64,000 bases of DNA from Nitzschia sp. DOCU1 (GCA_951394045.1 OX595985.1:5270001-5334000); one strand, 5' to 3'; positions 42,666 through 53,679 are shown, numbered from the stretch's first letter. Notes: generated from the sequence alone by a model not told the origin. A program made the numbers and translations.

Positions 42666-43406
42666 CTACCCTATCATATCATTTATCTTAGCTCTTTTTA
42701 GGGCCCTCTTCCCATTGTCCACCCGGGTATCTTCCACCAATAGCGCCTTCACCATGCCTTCTGACATCTTTACCTTCAATCTCTTTTCTTGATAGTAAAC
42801 AACGAAACCATTATAACTATCTCCGGATATGACCTTTCCAATATTACTTAATCCATGCCAGCTCTTCGGGCCCCTTTGAATGTCTGCTTCATCGAAGACA
42901 ATACTATCCAAATACTCTGCACCACCAGTAGACCCTGAATCTGCATCCTCAAGTACTATCTCGGCACCTGCGAGGATCCTATTCTTTGCACGCACTAGAT
43001 TATTTTCCTTCACATACACAGCGTTGCTTTTACAATCGTCCCCTCTCTTTCTTGCAATCCATTGCCATCCGAATTGTAGATTATCAATCTGTGGTTCTTC
43101 GGTACCGTTGTCTTTATATTCTTGCCCTTCAACTCTCGCAGTTATAATGTCTCCTTTTTCGAACCGCACCGTAGCAAACACTCCAAAACCCTTTTTTACG
43201 GTGGACGGTCTCACTTCCAACCACTTCTTCAAACTGTCTCCGCACCAGACGAACATTTCATACGCCACACGCTTTCCAACTCCTCCGTCCATCTCATATG
43301 AATGACGCCACCTTACACCATTTGCTCCGTTTTGCTCGTAGCCTGGCACACCATCGTTCCAGCGACGTAGCCACTCCAAATCAATATCATATAACAATTC
43401 AACCAT
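42666..43406 (-). CDS. SET-domain-like protein
   Basis: A 246-residue intronless minus frame from MVELLYDIDLEW. Residues about 62-95 (LEVRPSTVKKGFGVFATVRF, then KGDIITARVEG) match the N-terminal strand region of SET domains (S..KG.GVFA...F.KGD.I). NLVRAKNRILAGAEIVLED (about 135-155) matches the I..GEE segment before the substrate tyrosine. The classical NHS and ELxFDY core motifs are not evident, so methyltransferase activity is uncertain. SET proteins usually methylate lysines, including on histone tails. It sits 4 kb from a histone H3-like gene and is convergent with the gene ending at 42588. Confidence 0.6.
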   Translation of the reverse strand: MVELLYDIDLEWLRRWNDGVPGYEQNGANGVRWRHSYEMDGGVGKRVAYEMFVWCGDSLKKWLEVRPSTVKKGFGVFATVRFEKGDIITARVEGQEYKDNGTEEPQIDNLQFGWQWIARKRGDDCKSNAVYVKENNLVRAKNRILAGAEIVLEDADSGSTGGAEYLDSIVFDEADIQRGPKSWHGLSNIGKVISGDSYNGFVVYYQEKRLKVKMSEGMVKALLVEDTRVDNGKRALKRAKINDMIG

Positions 43407-44262
43407 AGTGAAATGGTACCTTCACAAACTCTCTTCATGTACATGACATTGTTTCCTCATATTACCACCCCTCCGACATTCTTCATTTTTAAGAAACAAT
43501 TGGAAATCTTCGCCATTTACCACGTGGAACCTCTATTCCCTACCCTTATCAGCATTGTGGTTTCCTAGCGTGGCGCGCGTTCACGCACGCAACTACGCCG
43601 TGTCTCCCAATCATACAAACATCACCGTGCAGTCCCCTACAATTTTCCCCGCCACCCAGTCGACCGGTGGCTCTTCCTATCTTTCTCCTTTATAACTGGC
43701 CATTTGATCAATATCCCCTTTTATTCCGATCCCTATAATATTTTTTACGCAATACTATGTAGTTGATATCATTTCCCCCGTGTACCTCTTGTTTCCCTCC
43801 TTTTTTACGAACATTTCCTTCTTAAACACAGTCTCATGTTTCTTCCGCCTAAGGCCCCGCCCCCTTCCGCCCGACCCCCCCCCAAGTGCCCTCTCAAGCC
43901 CCACGCTACTTGTGTGCATGATTACAGGCTGGCTTATTCCCCACTTTCGCTCCTCAGGACCCCCACTGCAGATTGGAACAAAATTAGCGTCGATCACTCT
44001 TCGTAGGACAAGAGACAGAAATAAACTGACACCTGGTACATACACGTATTGAAGGAATAGTGCGGCGAAGTTACAGTGGTCAAGATACAAAAGGATATTC
44101 CCAATTCAATGAAAGTCGTTCACCGCAAATTCCAGAACAAATTGATATCCAAAAGCTTCCAGATGGCACGGAAATACAGAGGGGTCGAATTGTAATGTAT
44201 GCAAACAGGATGACGCAACAAAAAATCTATTCGGTTCGTTAGACAAACAACAATGGGGAGAT
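43407..44262. other. No supported gene
   Basis: G+C content rises near 43560-43650. TATAACT at 43691 and C-rich runs near 43850-43900 are seen. A 111-codon minus frame (43755-44090) and a 60-codon plus frame (44060-44242) have no recognisable domain, though the latter (LPDGTEIQRGRIVMYANR) could be an exon of an unidentified gene. Confidence 0.5.
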
Positions 44263-45256
44263 TTACAAAGTTTCTATAGTATTGGCATCCTCCTTCTTCA
44301 TTTGCAAGAGCTGCGGAAGATTCCTCGTAAATATCAAATCAATGGTAGTTTTCAGTGGTGGGTCCACTGCCAATTCCTCAAGGAGTTTATACCCAAAACT
44401 TTCTAGATGAGCTTTGATAGCTTCTTTCCTTCCCTGTTGCGACGGAAAAACTTCGGCCACGAGCTGCTCGATCTGGACTACTCGAACATCGAAGTCATTC
44501 CAGGGAAAATCTTTGATAATATCTAACTCTGAACCTTCGGTATCAATTGTCATGTAATCGATATGACGCATCTTTCGTGATTCCAGCTCCTTGGCCAAGT
44601 GATAACATTTAAAGGTCTGAATATTCCTAGTACTGTTTTGGCTTGAGCGAGATGGTTCTTCGGAATCGATTGTGGTAAGTTATGGGCGCTAACATGCAGG
44701 AGTACAAGCGTCTTACGGTCTTACCATAACTTTCTGTCGCCCCAGTGTGGCCTGGGATCGTTGACAACAGGATGGTCACATTATCCAAGTAGGAAGGACA
44801 TACAGGGCCTAACACAACATTCGAGTTGGGCCGATTCCGGGACAGCTGATTCTTCTCCATCATTGAATCAACCTCGAACAGCAAGCCCTTCCACCCAAGG
44901 AACCTTTCAAACAAGTAAGTGTTCGAGTCCGAAATGCCGTTTCGAGCCCCAAACTCAACAAAGACTCCTTCACAGCAAAGACCTCCTTGTGGAAGGAAAA
45001 TTGTATCAAACACGTAGAAATCTTGTCCAGCTTGCGCCGAGGAGTCCTCTCTCCGTGGACGATAGCAAGGACAGTCGGTCACTCCGATTGTTTCTGGGGA
45101 CCCAGGCGCTGTGAAACTTGGTTCAACAGCAAACTTGTTATTATGGCTGGTTCCAGTAAGTTGCTCGGTATCATATTGTCGCATAAGGTTAGAGTAGTGG
45201 TTACTCAACGGTAGCAAAAGGAGAAGGACGGTAGGAAAAATGAATTTTAATCTCAT
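44263..45256 (-). CDS. FkbM-type methyltransferase, two exons, membrane-anchored
   Basis: I place the start at 45256 (MRLKFIFPTVLLLLLPLS), a type II signal anchor; an upstream in-frame ATG at 45400 is less likely. Exon 1 runs to 44725, a 67-bp GTAAGA...GAAG intron (44724-44658) follows, and exon 2 ends at 44263. The spliced length is 927 bp, about 308 residues. Domain signs are SAQAGQDFYVFDTIFLP, FVEFGARNGISDSNTYLFE, GWKGLLFEVD (SAM-binding region) and HIDYMTIDTEGSELDIIKDF (conserved D.EG.E). These are typical of FkbM family methyltransferases, many of which modify sugars. With the anchor it probably acts in the Golgi/ER lumen. It is the most ordinary-looking host gene in the window. Confidence 0.8.
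44658..44724 (-). other. Probable spliceosomal intron, 67 bp
   Basis: Donor GTAAGACC after AGTTATG on the minus strand; acceptor CGATTCCGAAG. Splicing here (phase 1) restores a continuous FkbM frame (SYEPSRSSQNST). The acceptor choice is inferred from frame, so confidence is moderate. Confidence 0.65.
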
Positions 45257-46075
45257 TGTAACACCACCAGACTCACCACCAGACTTGCAGCAGCGAGTAG
45301 TTTCCACATGCTGCTTTGCTCGGGCTCTTGATATCATTGTACTCTTATCGGGTACAATGTATAGGATCAGTAGAGGCAGTAATGTTTCCTGTAGTATCAA
45401 TAGAGGGAGTCGGAGGAATGTGTGAGATTTAGCTCAAATTATCAATATTTCAATGCGATAGTGTCACCTCCAGGCAAAACAGGCAAGAAATCCAAGCATA
45501 CCATCAAAATAGTATTAACTCAATAAGCCTATTCACACTAAACAATCAGCCGAAGCAATCAAAAAAGCGGTGAATACAGCAAAAGTGGCAGGGACTACCT
45601 TGTTTGCACACGATAATAAAGCAACATGACCGTTTCACTTACTTTCTTTTAGACAACAGAGATTTCCTTGACGCTTTGCGACAAGCTACTCCCGTCGACT
45701 ACTACCGGTAGACGGTTGCTGAAGATAAAAAAGGAATTATGACCTTACGATTGAGGGAGGAGCCCCAAGGGAGGGAGGGAGGGTTCGCGCTAGTGCTGGG
45801 ACACCAACGTTAATACCGCATGTTGCTAATTTTGGCGATACGGAGCGACAGACAGATCTCACCGCGGTAGGGCCAAGGGGAAAGGGGGCATGCAGGCGCG
45901 CAAGACGAATTTTCGAGTACCGCAACGGATACAGGAACAGTTTTGGTTGGTCAGTTTGAATGTGTAACGACATCATTTACTTATAGGAAATAATCAATTT
46001 AATACATGCCTTTTGAATTCAGCGAGCACGTCGGTCATTCAACGAATCTCCAGATCACCCCTTAACGCCAATCAG

Positions 46076-46135
46076 AAGAGGTGCCGTCCCAAATTTTTGG
46101 ATGCCGCTATAGCGGCACCCAAATTTTGGCGCCTC
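46076..46135. repeat. Imperfect palindrome around TGCCGCTATAGCGGCA
   Basis: The 16-bp centre 46102-46117 is a perfect palindrome. The arms extend it: AGAGGTGCC and AAATTTTTGG on the left pair with CCAAAATTT and GGCGCCTCT-type sequence on the right, with a 5-base bulge. It could extrude as a cruciform or be a transposon terminal structure. Confidence 0.8.
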
Positions 46136-46156
46136 TAATCATCGTTCTAACATGCT

Positions 46157-46184
46157 CCAACGGTGAAAATGCCAGCACCGTTGG
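46157..46184. repeat. Perfect inverted repeat CCAACGGTG...CACCGTTGG
   Basis: A 9-bp stem with a 10-base loop (AAAATGCCAG), immediately upstream of the piggyBac-like coding region. Confidence 0.85.
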
Positions 46185-46312
46185 AATCTGCAGGCGATTT
46201 TACCTAGGGTAGAGTATGTCGTCCAATTTCACATTTCCGCTTCCCGCCCGTGTTTGAGGCACCAAAATCGAGCCGGTCGGAAGCAAGTTTTTCAAAAAGC
46301 CATAACACCACC

Positions 46313-48121
46313 ATGCCACCCTCTCCCTTGCCTCCCACGGACGTCGAGGATTCCTTTGAGCCGATCGTGGCGGCTCCTAGGCGTGTCAGGTCTCCAGATG
46401 ACTGGTCTAGGGTCAGCGATGACCACATCAACGAACCTCGTCAATGCCGATTCCGTTTCGTGTCAAATGCCGACAATTCGCAAGAAATGGCCCCCCCTCC
46501 GCCAATACGACTCTTTCATGACACCGAACCCTCTCCCCGTATCGACTCTCCTACTGCAAACGACGCTGATCATGCTTCTGCCATCGACGATGTTCTTGCT
46601 GGGGTCATGGCGCTTGCCGGGAGTCGCCAGCCTCGTCCTTCTTCACGTGCTGCGTCGACCCGTCAACAAAAATTTTCCTACAGAAGGCGAAAATTGCTTG
46701 GCGACGCCCGCCTTTATTCCACTACTGGCTTTCCAATCCCTGGAATCAACGGGCCTATTGTCGGTTTGATTGTCGAATGCCCGAATAAAGCGAAGAACAA
46801 CGGCCAGTTTCGGGTTGATTGGACGAAGTTTTCCCCTGGGTTGCCCGCCAACGTCGACCGTTCACTGCTGCGCGAATGGTATCCTTCTGTCGATTACGTC
46901 CGGGAATATTTCCAGCAGGCCGCTCACGACTACGAACAAGCAGGGCCTACTGGTGTCAGAGAACAGCTTCGGTTGTCTTTCAGTGTCGAACAACCCGTTC
47001 CAAATGCACCCGCCCCGTTTCTGCCTGAACCTGCACCGCCCCAAGCGACTATCATCCTCACAACGCCGGTGAGATACGCCGCCCGTGCCGCAATGATGAC
47101 GGCAGCCGATTCCGTCTCGACTTTGACGCAGAGTGCTAGGGAGAGTGCTAGAGCTGCTTCAACTGGTGGTAGATCTAGCCGCAGTAATGCTAGTTCTACT
47201 TATGCTGACTCTGACTCTCAGGATGGCGACGAATTAGATGAAGACGACGACGCATGGCTGAATATTCCTGGCGAAATAGAGGTTGAAGTCGAGGATGTAT
47301 CCGACGAAGAACAAGAAGAAGAAATCGAGCAGCCAGGGGACGGCGACCTAAAGTTTACTTTCGAGCTACTGGAGGAGACTACGGAGTTGCCTGCAAGCCC
47401 ACCGTTATATCATGGTCCGACGGGACTCAAGGTGGGCATCGCAAAAAGCTTCCAAGATCCCACAGAGTGCCTACAGAAATGTGGGGGGCTGACCTACCGA
47501 TTCGTTTCGAATCTGGCGGCACAAACTAACCTCTACTTCGAAAACAAGATCAAGCCTAACTTGAACAAGAACTTGATGTACTGCGGCAAAAAATGGGAAA
47601 ACGTGACGGTGACGGAAATGCACCGGTTCCTGGGAATTATGCTTCGGATCTCGATGCAAGAGCGAGACGCAGGTGGCTACTGTGCGTATTTTTCTTCAGA
47701 GGACAGGACGTTGACTACTGGACTTGGAAAATGCATGAGGAAGAAAATTCTACGCAACACGAAAGGTTGGGCGCAGCAGTACATGTCGTTGACCCGGTTC
47801 AAACAAATCCGGGGCGCCTTCCATCCCATGGACAAGGCAGCTGGGCGGGGAGGGGACAAATGCTACCAGTTACGCGAAGCACTCAACAATCTGAATCATG
47901 CTGCAGCAAATACCTTCCATCCTGGTGGCGACCTGGCGTTCGACGAAGGCGGTGTGTCATGTCGGAGTCGTTTATGCCCCGTACGACAGTACAACAAGGC
48001 CAAACCGCAGCCGTATCGTGTCGACTTTTTTGTTTTGGCGGACTCTAAGACCTACGCGATTTTGCACATGGACGTCTACCAAGGGAAGAATGAGACCAAC
48101 GCATTCATTGAACCTGACATC
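46313..48121 (+). pseudogene. piggyBac-like transposase, N-terminal half
   Basis: Start chosen at ATG 46313 (accaccATG context; MPPSPLPPTDVEDSF) rather than the upstream GTG. About 603 codons run up to the N gap. The first about 330 residues are disordered and acidic. Then comes the conserved region of DDE_Tnp_1_7/piggyBac transposases: HRFLGIMLRISMQ, LTRFKQIRGAFHP, the first catalytic D in DLAFDEGG, RQYNKAKPQPYRVDFFVLAD, and the second D in HMDVYQGKNETN. The frame is open throughout. It is broken by the gap and the inserted retrotransposons; the rest is at 60996. Confidence 0.88.
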
Positions 48122-48321
48122 NNNNNNNNNNNNNNNNNNNNNNNNNNNNNNNNNNNNNNNNNNNNNNNNNNNNNNNNNNNNNNNNNNNNNNNNNNNNNNN
48201 NNNNNNNNNNNNNNNNNNNNNNNNNNNNNNNNNNNNNNNNNNNNNNNNNNNNNNNNNNNNNNNNNNNNNNNNNNNNNNNNNNNNNNNNNNNNNNNNNNNN
48301 NNNNNNNNNNNNNNNNNNNNN
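48122..48321. other. Assembly gap (200 N)
   Basis: Exactly 200 N, a conventional gap size. The true length is unknown and by the nested-insertion model may exceed several kilobases (missing 3' parts of Copia, copy C and copy D). Confidence 0.98.
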
Positions 48322-51300
48322 TCGATCGTCTTGATTGCGGCATTAATGTATTCTGCACTCGTCATCGTCCAGATTGCTGTACCGTCGAGGTTCCTTGACA
48401 TTAACTTTGCACCCAAGTAGTTGCTGGGTGGTTCGACCTTATCGTTCTTAAACGTGAAACGGGTCTTGATCTCGTCCATGATCTCAGATGGCTTGCAACT
48501 GATGGCAAGGATGTCGTCGACGTAGGCTAGGACATATTCATAATACTCTTCTCCATCAGACTTCACGGCCGGTCGCAGCCAAACGTCGGGATCTGCAACC
48601 GAAGATTTGAATCCCATGGATTCTAGCTTGTTGGCCATATACGACCTAAAAGCCGCACTTGCTGATTTGAGGCCGTACAGTGCCCGTCGGACTATAAAAA
48701 TCTTCCCTTCTTCTGATCCAAATTCGGGCCCGGCCTTCAACCATACTTTCTCAAGGTTCGGTGCGGAAAGAAATGCGTTCTGTATATCAGCACCTAGTAT
48801 GTCAAGCTCATTCAGTGCTGCTGTCATCAATAATATGCGAACAGAATCTCTCGCTACCACCGTACTGTAAGTCACGGCAGCAGGGGCTTGGATCTTGTGG
48901 CCGTCAGCACAATAACGTGCTTTACGACGGAAATTCTCGCCCAACTTGACGTCAAAAACAAGGTGACCCGTGATCTCCTGATATCCGACCAGCGAGTTGA
49001 TGTCACCATGGTGTTCATCGAAGGCAATGCGGACGTTGGTCATTTCGAGTCGTATTGCGTCCATCCATGCCGTGTTGCCATTCTCATCATCAATTTCCTT
49101 TGCCTCTTTGACGCTTTTTGGAATACGGATCCCATACTTGTGAGACCGCTCCCAGTATTTGGATTTCACCTTTGCAATTATGCGGTCGCGTTTCTTGAGT
49201 GAATGCCTTGCCCACCACGCAAATACTGGTTCCTCCATTAATTTGTGATCGCGAGCATATTCCGCCAACTCAACGGGATATGAATCTTTTAGGTCTTTCA
49301 TTGCGACCCAATCTTGGGAGCCGTCCTTCCACCTTACATAAAACTCCCAGCCCCTGGTCGTCCTGACCAGCCGCTCGGTCCCCGTTCGAGTCTTATAATG
49401 GGTAGACTTGACGGCATCGTCAAGGACTCGGTGTTCGCATATTTCTTCCAGCATTAATTGTCGATATCCATCGTCATCAACTTGAGCAAGAATGTTTTCG
49501 GCCAATATGTTTGCCGCGAGTACTTCCTTATGGCCATCCATGTATTCGACCTCATACAATCTCGTGTCGACCAAAGGATTATTATTGGCGGTGCCAAGTG
49601 GCGTCCCCTCTTCGTCAAGGGCTCTGCGCTTGACAATAGCGCGCTGGAGTTCTCCCTCGGCTCCTCTCCGCATTCCGACTTCCATATTAATGTATGGATC
49701 GGTGCCCACTTCGGCAGTAATGTCGTCATAAGATTCTTCATCGATGTTTGGTAGTTGAGCGTCGTTGATAACTCTCGTGAATCCATCGATGAATTCCTCA
49801 TCTTCCGTGTCCAAGTCGAAGAGCTTCCCTGAAGGGAGATTGTCGATACCAGCCTGGATCACACTTGACTTGGCATCCAATACTGAGGCCGTCTTTTGGT
49901 CCCATTCTTTCATCCTTGCTTGCGTAGCGTCCGTTTGTTTTTCGGCATTAGTGACGCGTTGCACAGTGTCACACGATATTGGGATTCCACTAGCAGGCAG
50001 GATCCAATACGTCATTAATGGTCCAGTACGATGTGACACGCCGAGCCATCTTCCAATCTCGGTAGGACCAAGTCCAGCGTTGGTTCGAAACCAAACCCAT
50101 TCGTATATATGGAAATCCAAGTACTCGCTAATGTCAGGTGTGATTCCCGTTATGATCTCGAGGGGCACCCTGCCATTCGAGTACCTTGAGCCATTGGAGG
50201 TGACGTTCATGGTCTCCACAACATAATCCAATACGTAGTCCCAGAGACGCATGGGGATCGAATGTTTTTGTATTAAGCGGTAGAACCTTCGTTTGATCTC
50301 GCGTATACCTCCTTCGGCTGGGTTCTGATCAGGACGGTAGGCATGAGACACATGGTAGTCTATGGCATGCCGCTTCACTGTCTTCATGAATTCAGTGTGC
50401 CGTCCCACCTGTACTGCTGCCCCATCCATTGTTAGCTTCTCAGGCACCCCATATTCGGAGATGAATTGTCCAAGTGTCGGACCAACGTTGTTGTCGTCAG
50501 CTTTTGTTAGGTGGTAGCACTTAGCGAACCCACTCTTGTGGAAATAAACCTGAGACGCAACGTGTCCCCGGAGCGACTTGGATTTAAACCATGCCGTGTC
50601 GGTTGAGATTTTAGCATGCAGTCGCTTAGTGGTGAATACCCGGTCGGCTCGGTATCTTCTTTCCAAGGGCAGTATCGCCGAGCGCATTCCTCTCTGCAGG
50701 GTGGCTTGCAGTGTAGCCCGCGCCCTGGTAACTCCAATGCCCAGCCTTTCAGATAGTTCCTCCGCCGTCACTTTCATATGTCTATCTGTCGAGACATAAG
50801 ATCGTCGCACCGGGACGTCAAGACTGTCCGGATCATAAACGATCGTTTCTGGGATCATGCGTCCTTGGTTCATACATACTAGCACTGGGTCGATGGCATC
50901 AAGCAGTGCATCATCCGACCGCGGGTCCAGGTATTCTCGTGTGTCGCTGAATATTCCTTGGACGGACCTCTTCCACGGTATAGGTCTTTCAAGTTGGACC
51001 ATGGTCTCGGACAGCTGAACCTGAGACGGTTCCCACGGTTGGAGACTCGTCAGGTTGATGTGGGGGCAGTTGTCAAGTTCTTGGGCAGTGGGTGCACGGC
51101 TAGAGAAGAATACTTTCGTGCCATGCATCTGCAATGGTACTGTTAATTCATCATTGACCTCGATCTTCAGTCCTCGCAACTTGTCGAATGGGTTGTCCCA
51201 AAAATCAACTCCATAGGCTCGTAGCTGGTTGGGGTTGATCAAGGAGTGGTCAAGTTTCATCCCGTAGTACAGAGCCTCGTTGATTACGAGGATGTAAGTA

Positions 51301-51590
51301 GCCCCCGTTATAGGGCAATCATAAGCAGTTGCCCCAGAAACGATGGGGACATTCTCGATGGGGGCTATGGACTTGTCATAGGCATAGACGTCGGCGGTAC
51401 GCCTAGTATAACTTATCACAATAAAATTTGGTCCAAGACAGCATGTGTCAGCATTATTATCCGCCTCATTCTTTGCCACTGTCCCCGCTTCCGGTTCAAC
51501 AACTTCGTTCGATTTCATAGCTGCCGCAACTCGTCGTACTGATTTCACTACGGCAATCCTTATTGCTTGGGGGGTTGTGGCACCGAACAT
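48322..51590 (-). CDS. Copia-type Pol (protease, integrase, chromodomain-like, RT), truncated by gap
   Basis: About 1090 codons open from 51590 (MFGATTPQAIRI) to the gap. In order: a protease-like region (ATAYDCPITGATYIL), integrase core with D in STDTAWFK, D in LTMDGAAVQV and E in PAEGGIREIKRR, a chromodomain-like segment (GWEFYVRWKDGSQDWVAMKD, then L), and reverse transcriptase with YVDDILAIS. RT after integrase is the Copia order. RNase H and the 3' LTR are not present; they would lie in the N gap. The frame is the same as gag, separated by one TGA. The absence of stops over more than 1000 codons suggests a young element. Confidence 0.9.
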
Positions 51591-51614
51591 TACCCCGGCG
51601 CCAAAAAGGCATCA
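51579..51614 (-). promoter_or_regulatory. Possible stop-codon readthrough signal between gag and pol
   Basis: Gag ends CTGCCC TGA (51614-51612). Pol continues in the same frame. Nine bases after the TGA (TGCCTTTTT) a 7-bp stem GGCGCCG/CGGTGCC (one G-U pair) closes a 10-base loop. This spacing recalls readthrough signals of retroviral gag-pol junctions. It may also be a chance nonsense mutation. Confidence 0.45.
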
Positions 51615-53153
51615 GGGCAGGCCACGTCTAGCAGCTTGATCATTTCGGCCGCCCATCATTGTGGAGCCACTGGTGCCAACAGTCACTTGGCTGACGTGGC
51701 TTTGATTGCTTGTTCCGGGGGCAGTCACTACCGAAGGGGGATTCGAGGATTGACGCATCAATTGTAGTTCAGCACGCAATTCCTGGATTTCCCTATTAGT
51801 GTTGTTCCCGGCCGCTTTATTCCTCTTGTATTCTTCACGTTCACGCTTCATGCGGTCCATTAGCTCTCGGGGGAACAGGCGCACCTTGTCAGCAGGAAAT
51901 CTAAAGGATGGATGATACTCGATCCTTGATCCGTCGGTCAAGGTGACAATCTCGCTATCAGAGCGAGTGCGGTAGGGATCTTGGCTTCTCTTCCCACCCC
52001 TGCCGCTATTATTGCCACGGCCTCCTCTTCCTCCACGTCCACGTCCACCTCGACCACTACCTCCACGGTTACTCTCCTGTACTTGGCGCCTGACGCCACG
52101 AGTAGCAGTAGTAGTGCCCGTAACGGAAGTCGGGAACTTCTTCCTGACCGCATTTCTAAATGTCGTCATAGCTGCTTCAAACGTGAGGGTCATTGGCGTC
52201 TGATCCATCATAATCTCAAATGCGGTTTTGGCAGACTGCAGGAAGTCGGCATTCACTTTCTCCATAAGTGTGCGGAGGCGCATTTCATTGGAGTGGACGA
52301 CTCTCTTCTCCCGCCTGTCGTAAGCGGCATAAGCTGCTCTCAATTGGCGTTCAAAGTCGGTCCAAGTCATGTATGGTGGTTTCTCCCCAGAGTAGTGGAG
52401 CTTGGCAAGGATCTTGTCGGCGTTGATAATATCAACTGCATTCAATCCAGTCCCCTCGTAATGATCCTTGAGTGTCATAAAAGCGCTGCGCCCGTCTCGT
52501 TGATTGTTTAGTGCCTGGATCTTAGATTCGGCAGTTTGGTTACCGATAATCAAGTTCACTAGGTACGCATAGACCTCGGCATTGTCCGAATTATATGCTG
52601 GTCCAACTAGCGGCGCATTATTAATGTACTCCTCCAAGAAATCGTCGGGTACTGGAGTAGGATCTGGAGCGTCATTCTCGCGACATACGTACTTCAATGG
52701 CGTGCCTTCTCTTCCTGGGAGTGCCCTAAGGAAGTTGAGGAAAGTTGGAGCCCAATCTTCCCATCGTAGGTCTTCAGTAAAGGTCTTGGGCTTAGCTGCG
52801 TCGGAAATAGTTGAAGCGTTCTTCACAAAGCGTTCATGGGTTTTATACCTCTGAATGAGGTTGGCCCAGCTTGTAACCGGGAATTCCGTGTTGCTAGGGT
52901 CACGGCCCATCCGATATTCATCCCTCACCCATTGGATAAATGCCCTAATCTTATTCTTGACTGATGGGGCCAAACGGATCTGCCCTTGGGCCTGAGTCAG
53001 ATCGGAATAGCCTTTAAAGTCGATGTTCAATTCTTCGAACGTTTTATCCATGCATGTTTTAAAGTCATCGGCAAACAAGCCGCCAGCAAGCTCTGCTGCA
53101 TCAAAGTCTTGAACGCCACAACGGACAAGGGCATCTTCAACAGTAAAAGTCAT
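51612..53153 (-). CDS. Copia-type Gag with RGG box
   Basis: A 513-residue frame starting MTFTVEDALVRCGVQDF. A capsid-like helical region (about 150-340, with YLVNLIIGNQTAESKI, GRSAFMTLKDHYEG, KLHYSGEKPPYMTWTDF) is followed by a nucleic-acid-binding RGG-rich stretch (about 360-390: GGSGRGGRGRGGRGGRG) in place of a CCHC zinc knuckle, and a C-terminal coiled segment (REIQELRAELQLMRQ). It ends at TGA, with pol in the same frame. Structural protein of the retrotransposon particle. Confidence 0.87.
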   Translation of the reverse strand: MTFTVEDALVRCGVQDFDAAELAGGLFADDFKTCMDKTFEELNIDFKGYSDLTQAQGQIRLAPSVKNKIRAFIQWVRDEYRMGRDPSNTEFPVTSWANLIQRYKTHERFVKNASTISDAAKPKTFTEDLRWEDWAPTFLNFLRALPGREGTPLKYVCRENDAPDPTPVPDDFLEEYINNAPLVGPAYNSDNAEVYAYLVNLIIGNQTAESKIQALNNQRDGRSAFMTLKDHYEGTGLNAVDIINADKILAKLHYSGEKPPYMTWTDFERQLRAAYAAYDRREKRVVHSNEMRLRTLMEKVNADFLQSAKTAFEIMMDQTPMTLTFEAAMTTFRNAVRKKFPTSVTGTTTATRGVRRQVQESNRGGSGRGGRGRGGRGGRGNNSGRGGKRSQDPYRTRSDSEIVTLTDGSRIEYHPSFRFPADKVRLFPRELMDRMKREREEYKRNKAAGNNTNREIQELRAELQLMRQSSNPPSVVTAPGTSNQSHVSQVTVGTSGSTMMGGRNDQAARRGLP

Positions 53154-53679
53154 CTCCGCCTAAAGCGAGAGAAAATATTCATTCAGTATATCATTTCATT
53201 TTTCATTACATTTCATCCATTTCATTGACAGTTTTTCATGGCCGAAGCCGGCGATGTCCGCCCATAAAAAGCCAGAGGCTGTTCGTTTCATCATTAGTCG
53301 CATCGACCGGTCATTCATTATTTCTGGTGCCCATCCACCCGGTTCTTTCCTGACACACCGGTAGGATTCTATTGGATGGCACCAGCATCACTTCTAGTAG
53401 AGCAGGTATCTGATAAACCATACGAATTACATTGTCATCTACTTACGCGATAAAAACCAACTAGATAGTCCAAAGCAGTAACAAAAGTAAAGATGCAAAG
53501 ATTGTGATTACTTTAATAAAGCAGTAGTGGTTGTCATCACGCCGCCGAATATGAAAAGGGCGACGTCAGTGAGGATTACGGTTGAAATTGATAACGGCAG
53601 AAAATGCCAGCATGGGCATCCTGATTGGTTGTAGTAATCCAACTAATCAGATCATAATATTACGGGTGTACTTTCTCGT
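53154..53679 (-). repeat. Probable leader and 5' LTR of the Copia element
   Basis: Between the Copia gag start and the broken edge of Gypsy copy C. No long frame. The outer part reads on the minus strand GGATTACTACAACCAATCAG. Exact LTR ends could not be set because the matching 3' LTR is lost in the gap. The Gypsy homology breaks at about 53679. Confidence 0.55.

Larger units (their letters stand above)
45257..46312. other. Intergenic region with palindromes before the piggyBac gene
   Basis: No supported gene. A long imperfect palindrome (46076-46135) and a perfect 9-bp stem hairpin (46157-46184) lie 130-240 bp upstream of the transposase ATG, where piggyBac terminal or subterminal repeats would be expected. 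TTAA occurs at 46064-46067. Confidence 0.6.

Noticed and set aside
43755..44090. Minus-strand 111-codon frame with a G/R-rich part
   Set aside because: No domain, G-rich low complexity and no supporting signals.
46250..46312. GTG start of the piggyBac-like frame
   Set aside because: Nuclear eukaryotic genes rarely start at GTG; the ATG at 46313 has good context.
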